This document shows positions 20,614 through 32,811 of a stretch of 64,000 nucleotides of DNA, in pieces. The DNA comes from Cordilura impudica. Its lineage: Eukaryota > Arthropoda > Insecta > Diptera > Scathophagidae. The translations under genes were made by a program, and so were the position numbers. The first letter of the stretch is position 1, and every line of letters begins with the position of its first letter. The notes under the pieces are model-generated. The model worked only from the letters and a program-made list of their open reading frames with translations, did no database searches and was not told the origin of the DNA. The stretch spans positions 150,766,997 through 150,830,996 of the forward strand of contig OY821518.1 of NCBI GenBank assembly GCA_963682025.1. Direction: 5' to 3'.

Positions 20614-21998
20614 CAAGTAAGAGTGTTAAATTCGGCTGTGCCGAATCTTTAATACCCTCCACCTCGGTTTGAGTATTGATAATAAATGTAAACAAAATAT
20701 TGGAAAAAGTAAACAATTTGTTAAACTTAATACCAAATTATTAAAGAAAATTCTTTGGGTTGGTTTTCGTCTTTTCTATTATTTCGGATTTATTTCGGTG
20801 TTTGCTTTTTGGTCATCGCGGTTGCTGATCGCCATGCATTTAGGTTATATACCTATATGCATGCGTTTCCGGTTATATGACATAACTTCTCGTTTAATTT
20901 AGTTTTTGCTAATTAAATAGCTCGCCCTAACCTCCATTGCAAAGGTAATGGTTGTGTAGAGGGGCTATATGCATTAAATCGTGCTAATTGGAGATGGCTG
21001 TATAGTTTCTTTTAACTGGCCAAATATTTCTTCATTGTGGCCATATAGGTCGGATGGAGTAACAAAATAATAACCAAAAAGAAAAAAAGCTCTCAACTTT
21101 TTTTTTAAATATTGCCATATTTTGAAAACATAGAGAATAAACGCAAAAAACCAAAAGTCCCAAACATTTTAAAAAAAATAATTTAATGTTATCTTTATTT
21201 TCTGAAAAACTTCAAATTTTCATAAAAAAAAAAAAAAATTTTATGTTAGCAATTCTTAAATATCATTTGAGGTTTTCTTAAATTCATTGAATTTAAATTA
21301 ATATTTTCTGGAGTGCGATTCTGTAAATTTCAAATTCAACGATCTGACAATCGCAAAATATATCGACAGCTATTGTTGTTTGCACTAAGGATTAAGTGAT
21401 TCACTAAGTACATACATCTTAACGACAGTCGACAAATCTGTTTTTCTATTTATTTAAATTGTAAACTAGTGGCACCTCTGTCAAAATAAGCGAAAAACAC
21501 AAAGAATAGAAAAAAACAAATTACTCCGTGTTTGACAGGATGATTTTATGTTTATGTTTAATATCTTTATTTTTTTTTTACTAATATTTCTGTTTATTTA
21601 TTTGAAAATGAAATAATGAATTGAATATGCTATATAATTTTTTTATTTATATAAAAAAGTTTTTTAATAAAAGCAAAATATTTTCACTATTTTATGATTT
21701 TTATTTATGTATGACGACATTTCAACCTAAAAATTTAAGTTTTTATCGATTGAATAAACAACACAAAAATGGTTGTCGTTTAGATAACAATTTTCTTTTT
21801 TTTACGATTCGACGATCGTTAAAAGAAGTAACGAATAAAATTTATATATTAAAGATGCAATTGATGTCTTCTAAATTTAAAATTATTATTTCCGACGTTT
21901 TGATATGATTTTCTGAAATTCAATTAATATTTTCTAATTTATAATTGGAAATTTTAATTTCAGTTTTTATAAGAACTGATATTTTCTTAAATTTGAAT

Positions 21999-22924
21999 CA
22001 GAGTTCAGAAAAAAACACACACTGAATAAAAAACTCGTACATATATGTAAACAAACATAACTTAGACCAACACACACATATTTTTATTTTCATACCAATT
22101 ATGTTTGTTTTTAAATTTTCTTCGGTGCCCAACGCAACCATGACTGTGTTCGTTTTAATATTTCGTTATTTACACGAACATTTTTGTATCACATACTTTT
22201 TGTTTCAATCACACATAAAGCACACATTTTTGAGTGTTGCTTTATTTGAAGTTCATGTTCTGGTACGTGTAGTGAAAAAAAAACACAGAACATGTACAAT
22301 AAACAGGTTCGAGTTCAGTTATATTTTAAGTCGTGTTGTGGCTCGTGTAGTAAGAAAAAACACAACATGTACAATAAACAGGTTCGAGTTCAGTTATATT
22401 TTAAGTCGTGTTAAGTCGTGTAGCAAGAAAAAACACAACATGTACAATAAACAGGTTCGAGTTCAGTTATATTTTAAACACGATTTAAAATATAACTGAA
22501 CTCGAACCTGTTTATTGTACATGTTGTGTTTTTTCTTGCTTAAAATATAACTGAACTCGAACCTGTTTATTGTACATGTTGTGTTTTTTCTTACTACACG
22601 AGCCACAACACGACTTAAAATATAACTGAACTCGAACCTGTTTATTGTACATGTTCTGTGTTTTTTTTCACTACACGTACCAGAACATGAACTTCAAATA
22701 AAGCAACACTCAAAAATGTGTGCTTTATGTGTGATTGAAACAAAAAGTATGTGATACAAAAATGTTTGTGTAAATAACGAAATATTAAAACGAACACAGT
22801 CATGGTTGTGTTGGGCACCGTAGAAAATTTAAAAACGCACATAATTGATATGAAAATAAAAATATGTGTTGGCTGCTTTTGAACAGAACATTGTGTGTTT
22901 CATGTGTGTATTTTCTGAACCTTG
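21999..22924. mobile_element. hAT-type foldback element, 926 bp, with 8-bp target duplication
   Basis: Ends CAGAGTTCAGAAAA and, inverted, CAAGGTTCAGAAAA. It is flanked by ATTTGAAT at 21991-21998 and 22925-22932. Related copies (about 25395-25402 and 26820-26827) have a single ATTTGAAT at this point, an empty site that proves the duplication. Eight-base duplication and CAG-type ends are hAT hallmarks. The whole element is a near-perfect hairpin centred near 22482; each arm has three ~55-75-bp tandem units, each with GAGTTCAG (22311, 22386, 22459; inverted at 22496, 22551, 22626), the same octamer as in the left terminus. The frames inside it are artefacts. Confidence 0.9.
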
Positions 22925-23632
22925 ATTTGAATGGAAAATTTAAAAAGTGCAATTTTGTATTTATGTGAATAATAATGCTTTATTAATTATAAACAATTTT
23001 TAAAAATTAGGTGTAATCGCAATACGATATTCTGTAGGTAAAGCAGAATAATAATTCTATATAACTATGTAGAACTGTTTTGAAAGCAAAAAACTCATTG
23101 ATGAACTCGGTAACTATATTTTGTAAAGACAACAAAAAGTTAACATGCCAAACTTATGTTCATATTTGTAAAAGAATAATGAAAAAACGTATGAAATAAA
23201 AGTCCAGCCCGTGTATTCTCTTAACATTGTTCTGTATGATATCTATTTGAAAATATTGACATTCATGTTAAAATAGAAATAACTATTGCAAAGCTAATTA
23301 GAACAAAAATTGTGGCGCCATCTACTGTGGCAAAGTCACGCTGAGCAAAATGAAGTGACACTCTGTTAATGCAAAAGAAATGTATTTTCCCCACAACAAA
23401 ATATTGCAGAATTTTATGTAAATAAAATAATATACCGATTTATTTCTAACATGCAGTTACTATGAATATACATACATACATATATATAATATATCTATAT
23501 TATTTGTATTATTTAATATGTGTATGTATGTATATGTAAATATTACACACAAAAAATACAACATCAAACGTTATTTTTGTGTTTTTCTCTTAAAATAAAT
23601 TAATACATAATTTTTTTTTGCTAAATTTACAT

Positions 23633-23941
23633 TTGGGAAATTCACAACAGGTGTTGTATATTGTATGTTGTATTGAAATACACAATACAATCATTTGTTG
23701 TGAACACTCAGTTGTATTTTCATATTGTAAAACGCTTTCTTTTGTAATTTTCGATCCAACGAGGAAAGATCGCTTCGTCGCTTCTGCTATTTTGTATAAG
23801 AGAAAACACTTGTTAGTGTTTGCTTTTTGGTCGTGATATATACCCTGGAGTTTTAGTTTCGTACCTCTTGCTTTTTAATTTATAATTAAAAAAAAATGTT
23901 AAATGTTTTGGTTGGTACTGAAAGAGAAAATACATACTAAA
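23633..23941 (+). mobile_element. MITE M1, left half, split by the Helentron-like element at 23943
   Basis: Matches the left half of 28103-28718 up to ATACATACTAAA, then changes abruptly to the Helentron 3' end. The right half (starting AATATAAACATT) does not follow any element end in this window. Confidence 0.8.
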
Positions 23942-25604
23942 ACAAGTAAGAGTGTTAAATTCGGCTGTGCCGAATCTTTGATAGCCTCCACCTCGGTTTG
24001 AGTCTTGATAATAAATGTAAATGAAAAAGTAAACAATTTGTTAAACTTAATACCAAATTATTTCAGCAAATTCTTTGGGTTGGTTTTCTTCTTTTCTATT
24101 ATTTCGGATTTATTTCGGTGTTTGCTTTTTGGTCATCGTGGTTGCTGATCGGCATGCATTTTGGTTATATACCTACATATATGCATGCGTTTCCGGTTAT
24201 ATGACATAACTTCTCGTTTAATTTAGTTTTTGCTAATTAAATAGCTCGCCCTAACCTCCATTGCAAAGGTAATGGTTGTGTAGAGTGGCTATATGCATTA
24301 AATCGTGCTAATTGGAGATGGCTGCATAGTTTCTTTTAACTGGCCAAATATTTCTTCATTGTGGCCATATAGGTCGGATGGAGTAACAAAATAATAACCA
24401 AAAAAAAAAGCTCTCTCAACTTTTTTTTAAAATATTGCCATATTTTGAAAACAGAGAATAAATTTATAATAACAAATAATCAAATTAGGGATGAAAAACG
24501 CAAAAAACGAAAAGTCCCAAACATTTTAAATAAAATAATTTAATGTTATCTTTATTTTCTGAAAAACTTCAAATTTTCATCCAAAAAAAATTGTGAAAAT
24601 TTATATATAAAAAATAACATTCTCATAAAATTACGTTTACTTATGTAACAATTTTTATGTTAGCAATTCTTAAATATCATTTGAGGTTTTCTTAAATTCA
24701 TTGAATTTAAATTAATATCGACAAATCTGTTTTTCTATTTATTTAAATTGTAAAGGAGTGGCATCTCTGTCAAAATAAGCGAAAAACACAAAGAATAGAA
24801 AAAAACAAATTACTTCGTGTTTGACAGGATGATTTTATGTTTATGTTTAATATCTTTATTTTTTTTACTAATATTTCTGTTTATTTATTTGAAAATGAAA
24901 TAATGAATTGAATATGCTATTTAATTTTTTTATTTATATAAAAAAGTTTTTTAATTAAAGCAAAATATTTTCACTATTTCATGATTTTTATTTATGTATG
25001 ACGACATTTCAACCTAAAAATTTAAGTTTTTATCGATTGGATAAACAACACAAAAATGGTTGTCGTTTAGATAACAACAACAGCTGACTTTAACAATAGC
25101 GAATATCGTTTCAAAATTTTACTGATAATTTTGCAAATTTCTTTTTTTTTACAATTCGACTATCGTTAAAAGAAGTTACTGAATCGCGGTACTGAAAAGT
25201 TATTAATATCTCCTGAATGGCAATATTTTTTTTAAATGTAAACATTTTTAAATGTAAAGATATTTCTAAATTTAAAATTATTATTTCCGACGTTTTGATA
25301 TGATTTTCTGAAACTCAATTAATATTTTCTAATTTATAATTGGAAATTTTATTTTCAGTTTTTATTATAATTGATATTTTCTTAAATTTGAATGGAAAAT
25401 TTAAAAAGTGAAATTTTGTATTTATGTGAATAATAATGCTTTATTAATTATAAACAATTTTTAAAAATGAGAAATAATCGCAATCAGATATTTTATAGGT
25501 AAAGCAGAATAATAATTCTATATAACTATGTAGAACTGTTTTGTAAGCAAAAAACTCATTGACGAACTCGGTAACTCTATTTTGTAAAGAGAACAAAAAG
25601 TTAA

Positions 25605-26125
25605 CCCCCCAATCTCACATCACACTGAAATTGTAAAATCGTTGTGTACGTATTATCAACGAAAAATTGTTCGAATTAGTCGAATCCATCGCCATTAAAT
25701 TTTATGCTCAAACATCTGACTGCAATCTCATTTTTAAAATGTTGTCGAAGCGTAAACTTGAAAAAATTTGTATACTTCTCTCTCTTATTTTATTTTAAGT
25801 AGAGTTACCAAGTTTATTATACAGGCACATGTTTGAGGGAAAATGTTTACATTTATTATTATTAGTATTATTTTAATAATAGTTAATAATATTTATGCTC
25901 TATAATTAACAAACTTGCGTTTTTGTATGCGCATTTCAAAAAATAAATCATTATAATAGATTTAACAAGTTAAAACTTTAATTACAATTTTACAGAATCC
26001 AGTAAATTTGCATTAAATTTATAACAGGGTAACATTAATCATCGTTAGTGTCTGCCACTATTCGCACGAAAAATTTGGTGACATTAGTGTGACCACTGCG
26101 GAAAATGTGTGTGTATTAGTAAAAA
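25605..26125 (+). mobile_element. MITE M2, first part (516 bp plus A-run), interrupted
   Basis: Begins CCCCCCAATCTCACATCAC after TAA and is collinear with the intact copy 27038-27612 up to GTATTAGT, then ends in an A-run at the entry of the 7.5-kb element. The remaining 51 bp lie at 33651-33701. Confidence 0.85.
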
Positions 26126-27037
26126 CAAGTAAGAGTGTTAAATTCGGCTGTGCCGAATCTTTGATACCCTCCACCTCGGTTTGAGTCTTGATAATAAATG
26201 TAAATGAAAAAGTAAACAATTTGTTAAACTTAATACCAAATTATTTCAGCAAATTCTTTGGGTTGGTTTTCTTCTTTTCTATTATTTCGGATTTATTTCG
26301 GTGTTTGCTTTTTGGTCATCGTGGTTGCTGATCGGCATGCATTTTGGTTATATTTAATTTTTTTATTTATATAAAAAAGTTTTTTAATTAAAGCAAAATA
26401 TTTTCACTATATCATGATTTTTATTTATGTATGACGACATTTCAACCTAAAAATTTAAGTTTTTATCGATTGGATAAACAACACAAAAATGGTTGTCGTT
26501 TAGATAACAACAACAGCTGACTTTAACAATAGCGAATATCGTTTCAAAATTTTACTGATAATTTTTCAATTTTCTTTTTTTTTACAATTCGACTATCGTT
26601 AAAAGAAGTTACTGAATCGCGGTACTGAAAAGTTATTAATATCTCCTGAATGGCAATATTTTTTTTAAATGTAAACATTTTTAAATGTAAAGATATTTCT
26701 AAATTTAAAATTATTATTTCCGACGTTTTGATATGATTTTCTGAAACTCAATTAATATTTTCTAATTTATAATTGGAAATTTTATTTTCAGTTTTTATTA
26801 TAATTGATATTTTCTTAAATTTGAATGGAAAATTTAAAAAGTGAAATTTTGTATTTATGTGAATAATAATGCTTTATTAATTATAAACAATTTTTAAAAA
26901 TTAGATGTAATCGCAATCAGATATTTTATAGGTAAAGCAGAATAATAATTCTATATAACTATGTAGAACTGTTTTGTAAGCAAACAACTCATTGACGAAC
27001 TCGGTAACTCTATTTTGTAAAGACAACAAAAAGTTAA

Positions 27038-27612
27038 CCCCCCAATCTCACATCACACTGAAATTGTAAAATCGTTGTGTACGTATTATCAACGAAAAAT
27101 TGTTCGAATTAGTCGAATCCATCGCCATTAAATTTTATGCTCAAACATCTGACTGCAATCTCATTTTTAAAATGTTGTCGAAGCGTAAACTTGAAAACAT
27201 TTGTATACTTCTCTCTCTTATTTTATTTTAAGTAGAGTTACCAAGTTTATTATACAGGCACATGTTTGAGGGAAAATGTTTACATTTATTATTATTAGTA
27301 TTATTTTAATAATAGTTAATAATATTTATGCTCTATAATTAACAAACTTGCGTTTTTGTATGCGCATTTCAAAAAATAAATCATTATAATAGATTTAACA
27401 AGTTAAAACTTTAATTACAATTTTACAGAATCCAGTAAATTTGCATTAAATTTATAACAGGGTAACATTAATCATCGTTAGTGTCTGCCACTATTCGCAC
27501 GAAAAATTTGGTGCCATTAGTGTGACCACTGCGGAAAATGTGTGTGTATTAGTAAAAAAAATGTGAGTGTATTGAGTTTTTCGAACTTGCAGTGTGATGT
27601 GAGATTGGTGGG
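27038..27612 (+). mobile_element. MITE M2, complete 575-bp copy
   Basis: Inverted ends CCCCCCAATCTCACATCAC and GTGATGTGAGATTGGTGGG, about 23 bp with one mismatch, flanked by TAA (27035-27037 and 27613-27615). A 3-bp TAA duplication suggests PIF/Harbinger; tentative. No coding sequence. Confidence 0.8.
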
Positions 27613-28102
27613 TAATATGCCAAACTTATGTTCATATTTGTAAAAGAATAATGAAAAAACGTATGAAATAAAAGACCAACCCGTGTATACTCTTAACATT
27701 GTTCTGTATGATATCTGGTTGAAAATATTAACATTCATGTTAAAATATAAATAACTATTGCAAAGCTAATTAGAACAAACAAAAATTATGGCGGCATCTA
27801 CTGTGGCATAGTCACGCTGAGCAAAATGAAGTGACACTCTGTTATACAAAAGAAATGTATTTTCCCCACAACAAAATACTGCAGAATTTTATGTAAATAA
27901 AATAACCGATTTATTTCTAACATGCAGTTACTATGAATATACATACATACATATATATAATATATGTACATTATTTCTATTATATAATATGTGTATGTAT
28001 GTATATTTAAATATTACACACAAAAAATACAACATCAAACGTTATTTTTGTGTTTTTCTCTTTAAATAAATTAATACATAAATTTTTTTGCTAAATTTAC
28101 AT

Positions 28103-28718
28103 TTGGGCAATTCACAACAGGTGTTGTATATTGTATGTTGTATTGAAATACACAATACAATCATTTGTTGTGAACACTCAGTTGTATTTTCATATTGTAA
28201 AACGCTTTCTTTAGTAATTTTCGATCCAACGAGGAAAGATCGCTTCGTCGCTTCTGCTATTTTGTATAAGAGAAAACACTTGTCAGTGTTTGCTTTTTGG
28301 TCGTGAGATGTACCCTGGAGTTTTAGTTACGTACCTCTTGCATTTTAATTTATAATGAAAAAAAAATGTTAAATGTTTTGGTTGGTACTGAAAGAGAAAA
28401 TACATACTAAAAATATAAACATTAATTTTTATATAAATAAACTTATCGATGTATTTGCGTTATTTGCCATATTTTATTTTATAATTATTTATGCTGATAA
28501 TATTGTATGTATTTGTTTTTTCTTTTTCATAAAAACTGGCATTCACTTGGAACTGATATGTTATGATACAATATACAACATTTACTAAACATAGCAAATG
28601 AAGTTGGATCGTGTATCAGATTTTTCAGTGAAAATTACCAACAACAATTTTACACTATTGTAAAGTGATACACGATACAAGAGATACAACGATACATTAC
28701 CCATTGTGAATTGCCCAA
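28103..28718 (+). mobile_element. MITE M1, complete 616-bp copy
   Basis: TTGGGCAATTCACAAC at the left and GTGAATTGCCCAA at the right. The right inverted repeat has diverged after the first 15 bases (CATTACCC for the ACACCTG of other copies). It lies between M2 and the 5' region of the Helentron-like element. Confidence 0.75.
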
Positions 28719-28767
28719 TTGTTTTTTTTATTAACAACTAGGTATTTTAGCATTATTTGCTTTAGAT

Positions 28768-29581
28768 GTTGGTGAATTTTTACTCCCTTTATATTAACTC
28801 GTAGTGTCTGCTTGTCGAAAAAATTTTGGATCGATTTTAACCACTTTCCCGTGACCCAATCGATCTGAAATTTTGCAGGCAGGCTTGTGGCGATGACAGA
28901 AATGATCTAACATATTTTTTTAGTGATGCCAAAACAATGGAAACTTTTAAATTTTTCTACCAGAGTTGATAAAAAAATGTACAAAGGGTTTGTTTTTGTT
29001 ATATTATTACCATAACGACCACAAAAACAACAAGTCCAGCTATGAAAACAATGCAACATTTAGAATAACAACAAGAACAATATAGAAATATCATGTTTTT
29101 TTTTATTTTTTTTTACTTTTTCAGAGATTTCCCTGGACCTGTTCCACCGATTTTAATGATTTTTGAAGTAGAAATCTTTCCATGAATTTGGTGAATCATT
29201 CTCACTAAAAATGATCACTGTAGCTGCACTATTGAGGGCGTGATCGTGACAAGAACAACATAGAAAATTATTTTTTTTTCAAGACTTTTTTAGTTCTTCA
29301 TTCAAATCTCGGGCCCTAATCGACCGATTTGGACGATTTTAAATAGCAAATTTCTCAGGATGTTAGTGAATCATTTTTATGTCAACGAGTACCCTAGCTG
29401 CCGGATTGATGCCGTCATCGTGATTTCCACAGACGGACAGACGGACATCGCTATATCAACTCCGGTTGTTATAAGGATCACAAATATATAAATTTTATGG
29501 GGTCCAAAATTTTTTTTCTAATTATTACAAACGGAATGACAAACTTATATATACCCTCTGCACACTGGAGTGGAGGGTATA
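28768..29581 (-). mobile_element. 5' region of the Helentron-like copy 26126-29581
   Basis: On the minus strand it starts with the stem TATACCCTC / GAGGGTATA (29581-29550). GTCCGTCTGTCCGTC follows within 155 bases (29429-29447 on the plus strand as GACGGACAGACGG). Related 5' regions are at 32812-33646 and, inverted, 34051-34861. The arrangement equals that of the 817-bp element at 1799-2615. Confidence 0.7.
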
Positions 29582-30717
29582 ACAACTCTACAACAGCAAC
29601 AATGAGTCATATGTTTTTCAAATAGGAAAAAACTGTTTATGTGTTAGTTTCGGTCATTCCCCAGTATGCATTGAAATATTATTTCGCCAATGTTGGAGAA
29701 AAGTTAAGTTCTTAAATTGATGTGAAATGTAATTCTCAACTTGGGTTGAACAATTTTTCTCCTTGTTTGCTTTCAACTTGACATCAAGTTGAGACTTAAC
29801 ATTTTTTCCAATCTTTGGGAAACATTTTTACTCTCAATTGGATATCCAACACTTTTCTCCACTTGAGACCAAACATTTTTTCAACTTGAATACGATTTGT
29901 GTTAAGTCTGAGATATTATTTAAATATGTCATAAATAATAAATTAAATTAAAAAATGCCAAAAAAGTACAAATAAATCATTGATATATTTTTAATTATTT
30001 CTGCTTTTTGTCAAATTTTTCAAAAAATGTACAACTAATTAATTCATTTATTTTTAATTCTAGATTTTAAAAAATGTACATAATATGTACATTTAATGTT
30101 AAATATGTACATAGTAATGTTAAATATATAATGAAATTAAATTGAAAATTGAAACATTAAAAAAAGTAATTGTTTTCATTTCTAAAATTAGTATAATATT
30201 TTTTAATATGGCAATTCCGTACCTTCCATTTGATACCGATTGGAAATATTTCTTTGCTATCAAGTTGACAATCACAAATTTCTCAATTTGATAACTATGA
30301 AAATCGCCATATAAAAAATGTGCCTTTTAAGTTGAGAAGACTATATTCGAACTATTGAGGGCATTTGAGAATTAACGTTGGAGATTTGAAAAATGTATTT
30401 GATCTCAAATGCACCTCAACTTGATAGCAAACAAAAATGTTTAGTGGGACATTTATTGTAGGGTCGCTTGCACACACACAAAAAATAGAAAATAAATTGT
30501 CAATAAGCAAAGCAAGTGGCTTCGAAATTCGATGATGCCAGTTAATCATTTTTTGTTCACGCGGAATTTATAATTGGAGGAATTTTTTTCTCGAGAAATG
30601 TATTTTCCGTGAGAAAGAAATTCCTTGAGAATATTCATAATTGTGATGAATAACTTTTAATTGGAACTTTTTAGTCAGAATAAATCATAATTCTAGTTAG
30701 ATATTAGTTAATATTTA
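29582..30717. other. No gene; stretch with many CAACTTGA / TCAAGTTG motifs
   Basis: CAACTTGA or its complement, exact or with one change, occurs at about 29735, 29774, 29784, 29882, 30260, 30329 and 30417. TTTGCTATCAAGTTGA (30253-30268) is a perfect inverted match to 30417-30432. This looks like the interior of a degraded non-autonomous DNA element; ends and target site are not found. Confidence 0.45.
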
Positions 30718-31266
30718 ATTAGAAAAAATATTGTGGTGGCATCTACGCAATTATTGAGGCAGTCACGGAAAAATTAAATGCAAGTCTGTTTTTTTTAATA
30801 TAACAAAAATGGATTTTCCCTTTAACAAAATATGGCAGAATTCTTTATAAATGAAATGCAAAATGGAAAATCAATTTTGTGCTAATTCTTAACAAAATTA
30901 ATAAAATATATATATGTATTATTATATTTATTAATATTTGTAATTTTATTTGACACAATTTCACACACAGTTTTACAGATCAACTGTTTTAATTAGAAAA
31001 AATATTTTGGTGGCATCTACGCAATTATTGAGGCAGTCACGGAAAAATTAAATGCAAGTCTGTTTTTTTTAATATAACAAAAATGGATTTTCCCTTTAAC
31101 AAAATATGGCAGAATTCTTTATAAATGAAATGCAAAATGGAAAATCAATTTTGTGCTAATTCTTAACAAAATTAATAATATATATATATATGTATTATTA
31201 TATTTATTAATATTTGTAATTTTATTTGACACAATTTCACACACAGTTTTACAGATCAACTGTTTT
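30718..31266 (+). repeat. Two direct 274-bp repeats
   Basis: ATTAGAAAAAATATTGTGGTGG starts at 30718 and again, with T for one G, at 30992; the units stay nearly identical to AACTGTTTT. The first half is a diverged relative of the stretch beside M2 in the other copies (27765-27900): the order GG(C/T)GGCATCTAC, GTCACG, AAGT..CTGTT, ATTTTCC, GCAGAATT is kept. Confidence 0.85.
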
Positions 31267-32495
31267 CAACTGATTTAGAAGTTTTCTGTTTTTGAAACAG
31301 TAGTGCCAATTTGTAATATTTTGTGATGTAATGAAAATCGCAGAATAATAAGTTAATACACAATAAAAAATATTAAATTTTTAAGTTTTATATACATATT
31401 GCAATAAAAAAAACTTTGGTAAATTTACATTGAAGATGGTCAGAAATGAATGAGAAAAAATATATAGGCATTTCAGAAAAGCACATTTAATATTAAACTT
31501 TATGCACAAAATATATGGGTTTTTGTTGTTTCGAATTTAACTGTGGCTCTAAGTGAAAAGTTTTAGACCGATCGTATATTACATCTTGAGGATCCTCACC
31601 TAATATTTTCAAATATATTAAATTCTTTTTAACTCATTTAACCTCATTACGAAAATAGTAAAACAGTAAATATGGAAAATCCACGCACCTCAAAAAATTG
31701 TTTTCTATGAAATAAATTAAAGACATTTCATATTATACAATTTTCTTTCAAAAATGTATCAATTATTGCAAATTTGAAATTTGACATATAGTATTTGTAC
31801 ATATATTTGTATAGATTTCGCAGTATGAAAAGAACTATTATTTCTTTATTTAGAATATATGTAAGTATTGCTCGCAAAAAAATGCAACATCATGAATGAA
31901 ACACATAGACGACTGCTGGCAGCAGCATTTGTAGTCGTATAGTCAGCTACTTGATTTTTCTGAATACGACAGCAACATATAATACAAATGCTTTTTATTT
32001 AAATATACAATTACTTTTACTTATTTAAAATGCATTAGTACAACGTAAAAATAAATAAATTAGTTTAACGCCTTTTGATTATTAATGGAATTATAGCCTT
32101 TCATTTTGCGATTTTTTTTTTAAACAAAATAAAATATTTCATAGCACTAACTTCTTTTACATATTTTGTTATATTGTCAACACTATTTTTGTTTTGTAGC
32201 CAACAAAACACACTTGCAGTTTTTTTTTTTCTATTTGAAGAACATATGACTGCCATTGTTGCTGTTGTAGAGTTGTTTTTTTTTGATTTTGTTTCGTTAA
32301 CTCTTTTGTATTAAAGCACCTCCAATATATGTATCCATTTTAGTTTGCAAATTCAGTATATTTATAATTTATTACTTACAGCAAAAAATAATAGAAACAA
32401 TTTTATCAGTTATGCTTACGAAACTATATAAATAGACTTGAAGTTGGCTGCAAAAGCAGTAGCCTGTGTAAAGAACAAGTTAGCGACATGTAACT
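31267..32495. other. No gene or repeat recognised
   Basis: AT-rich, with only short spurious frames (for example 32075-32314). It is probably the diverged interior of the composite Helentron-like unit, judged only from its position between that unit's ends. Confidence 0.4.
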
Positions 32496-32612
32496 GTTAC
32501 GTAACGTGTCAGCCTTTTTTTCACATGAAAAGTATTGGGACGTTCCGGTTACGTTCGGTAACTGTTTTAAATGATTTTCATGTAAAAAAAAACAACTGAC
32601 TCGTTACGATTA
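32496..32612. repeat. Imperfect ~117-bp hairpin
   Basis: Left arm about 32496-32531 (GTTACGTAACGTGTCAG, T-run, ACATGAAAA) pairs with right arm about 32573-32612 (TTTTCATGT, A-run, CTGACTCGTTACG). The loop contains GGTTACGTTCGGTAACTG, itself partly self-complementary. It may be a tiny MITE or a structured transcript; there is no evidence for either. Confidence 0.5.
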
Positions 32613-32811
32613 CGGGTAGAAAACATTGACCTTTTATATGTATTATAATGCTATGAATGCATTTATCTTTATTTTATTTTATTTTATTTATATATTCTTT
32701 TTTTTTTTGTATTGTATATTATTTTTTTTTATTATTATTACTATTTCATTTAATTATTTTTTTCTTTAAATAAATTAATACATAAAAATTTGTTTTTTAA
32801 ATTATTGGTGA

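Larger units (their letters stand above)
20614..23941 (-). mobile_element. Helentron-like element X, 3' end at 20614, interrupted at 23943 by a second copy
   Basis: On the minus strand it ends in CTTACTTG (20621-20614) with the 3' hairpin ATTCGGC/GCCGAAT at 20630-20646. Upstream it is collinear with 23943 onward and with the inverted copy ending at 38218, but lacks MITE M2: the sequence AAAGTTAACATGCC near 23138 is the M2-free site. It carries a hAT-type insertion (21999-22924) and half of MITE M1 (23633-23941), where the next copy enters. Its 5' end would lie beyond that insertion and is not in the window. No coding sequence. Confidence 0.7.

Noticed and set aside
22101..22499. 132-residue frame (and 62600-62998)
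   Set aside because: It lies wholly in the arm of the hAT foldback and its repeats come from the tandem DNA units; the inverted arm gives a similar frame. No protein feature.
22286..22640. Regularly spaced repeats resembling a CRISPR array
   Set aside because: The units are long, run into each other, invert at the centre and sit in a transposon of a eukaryote with a defined target duplication.
28088..28306. 72-residue frame repeated at 23618, 28088 and 35333
   Set aside because: It is repeated because it is part of MITE M1; it begins outside the TIR and lacks any domain.
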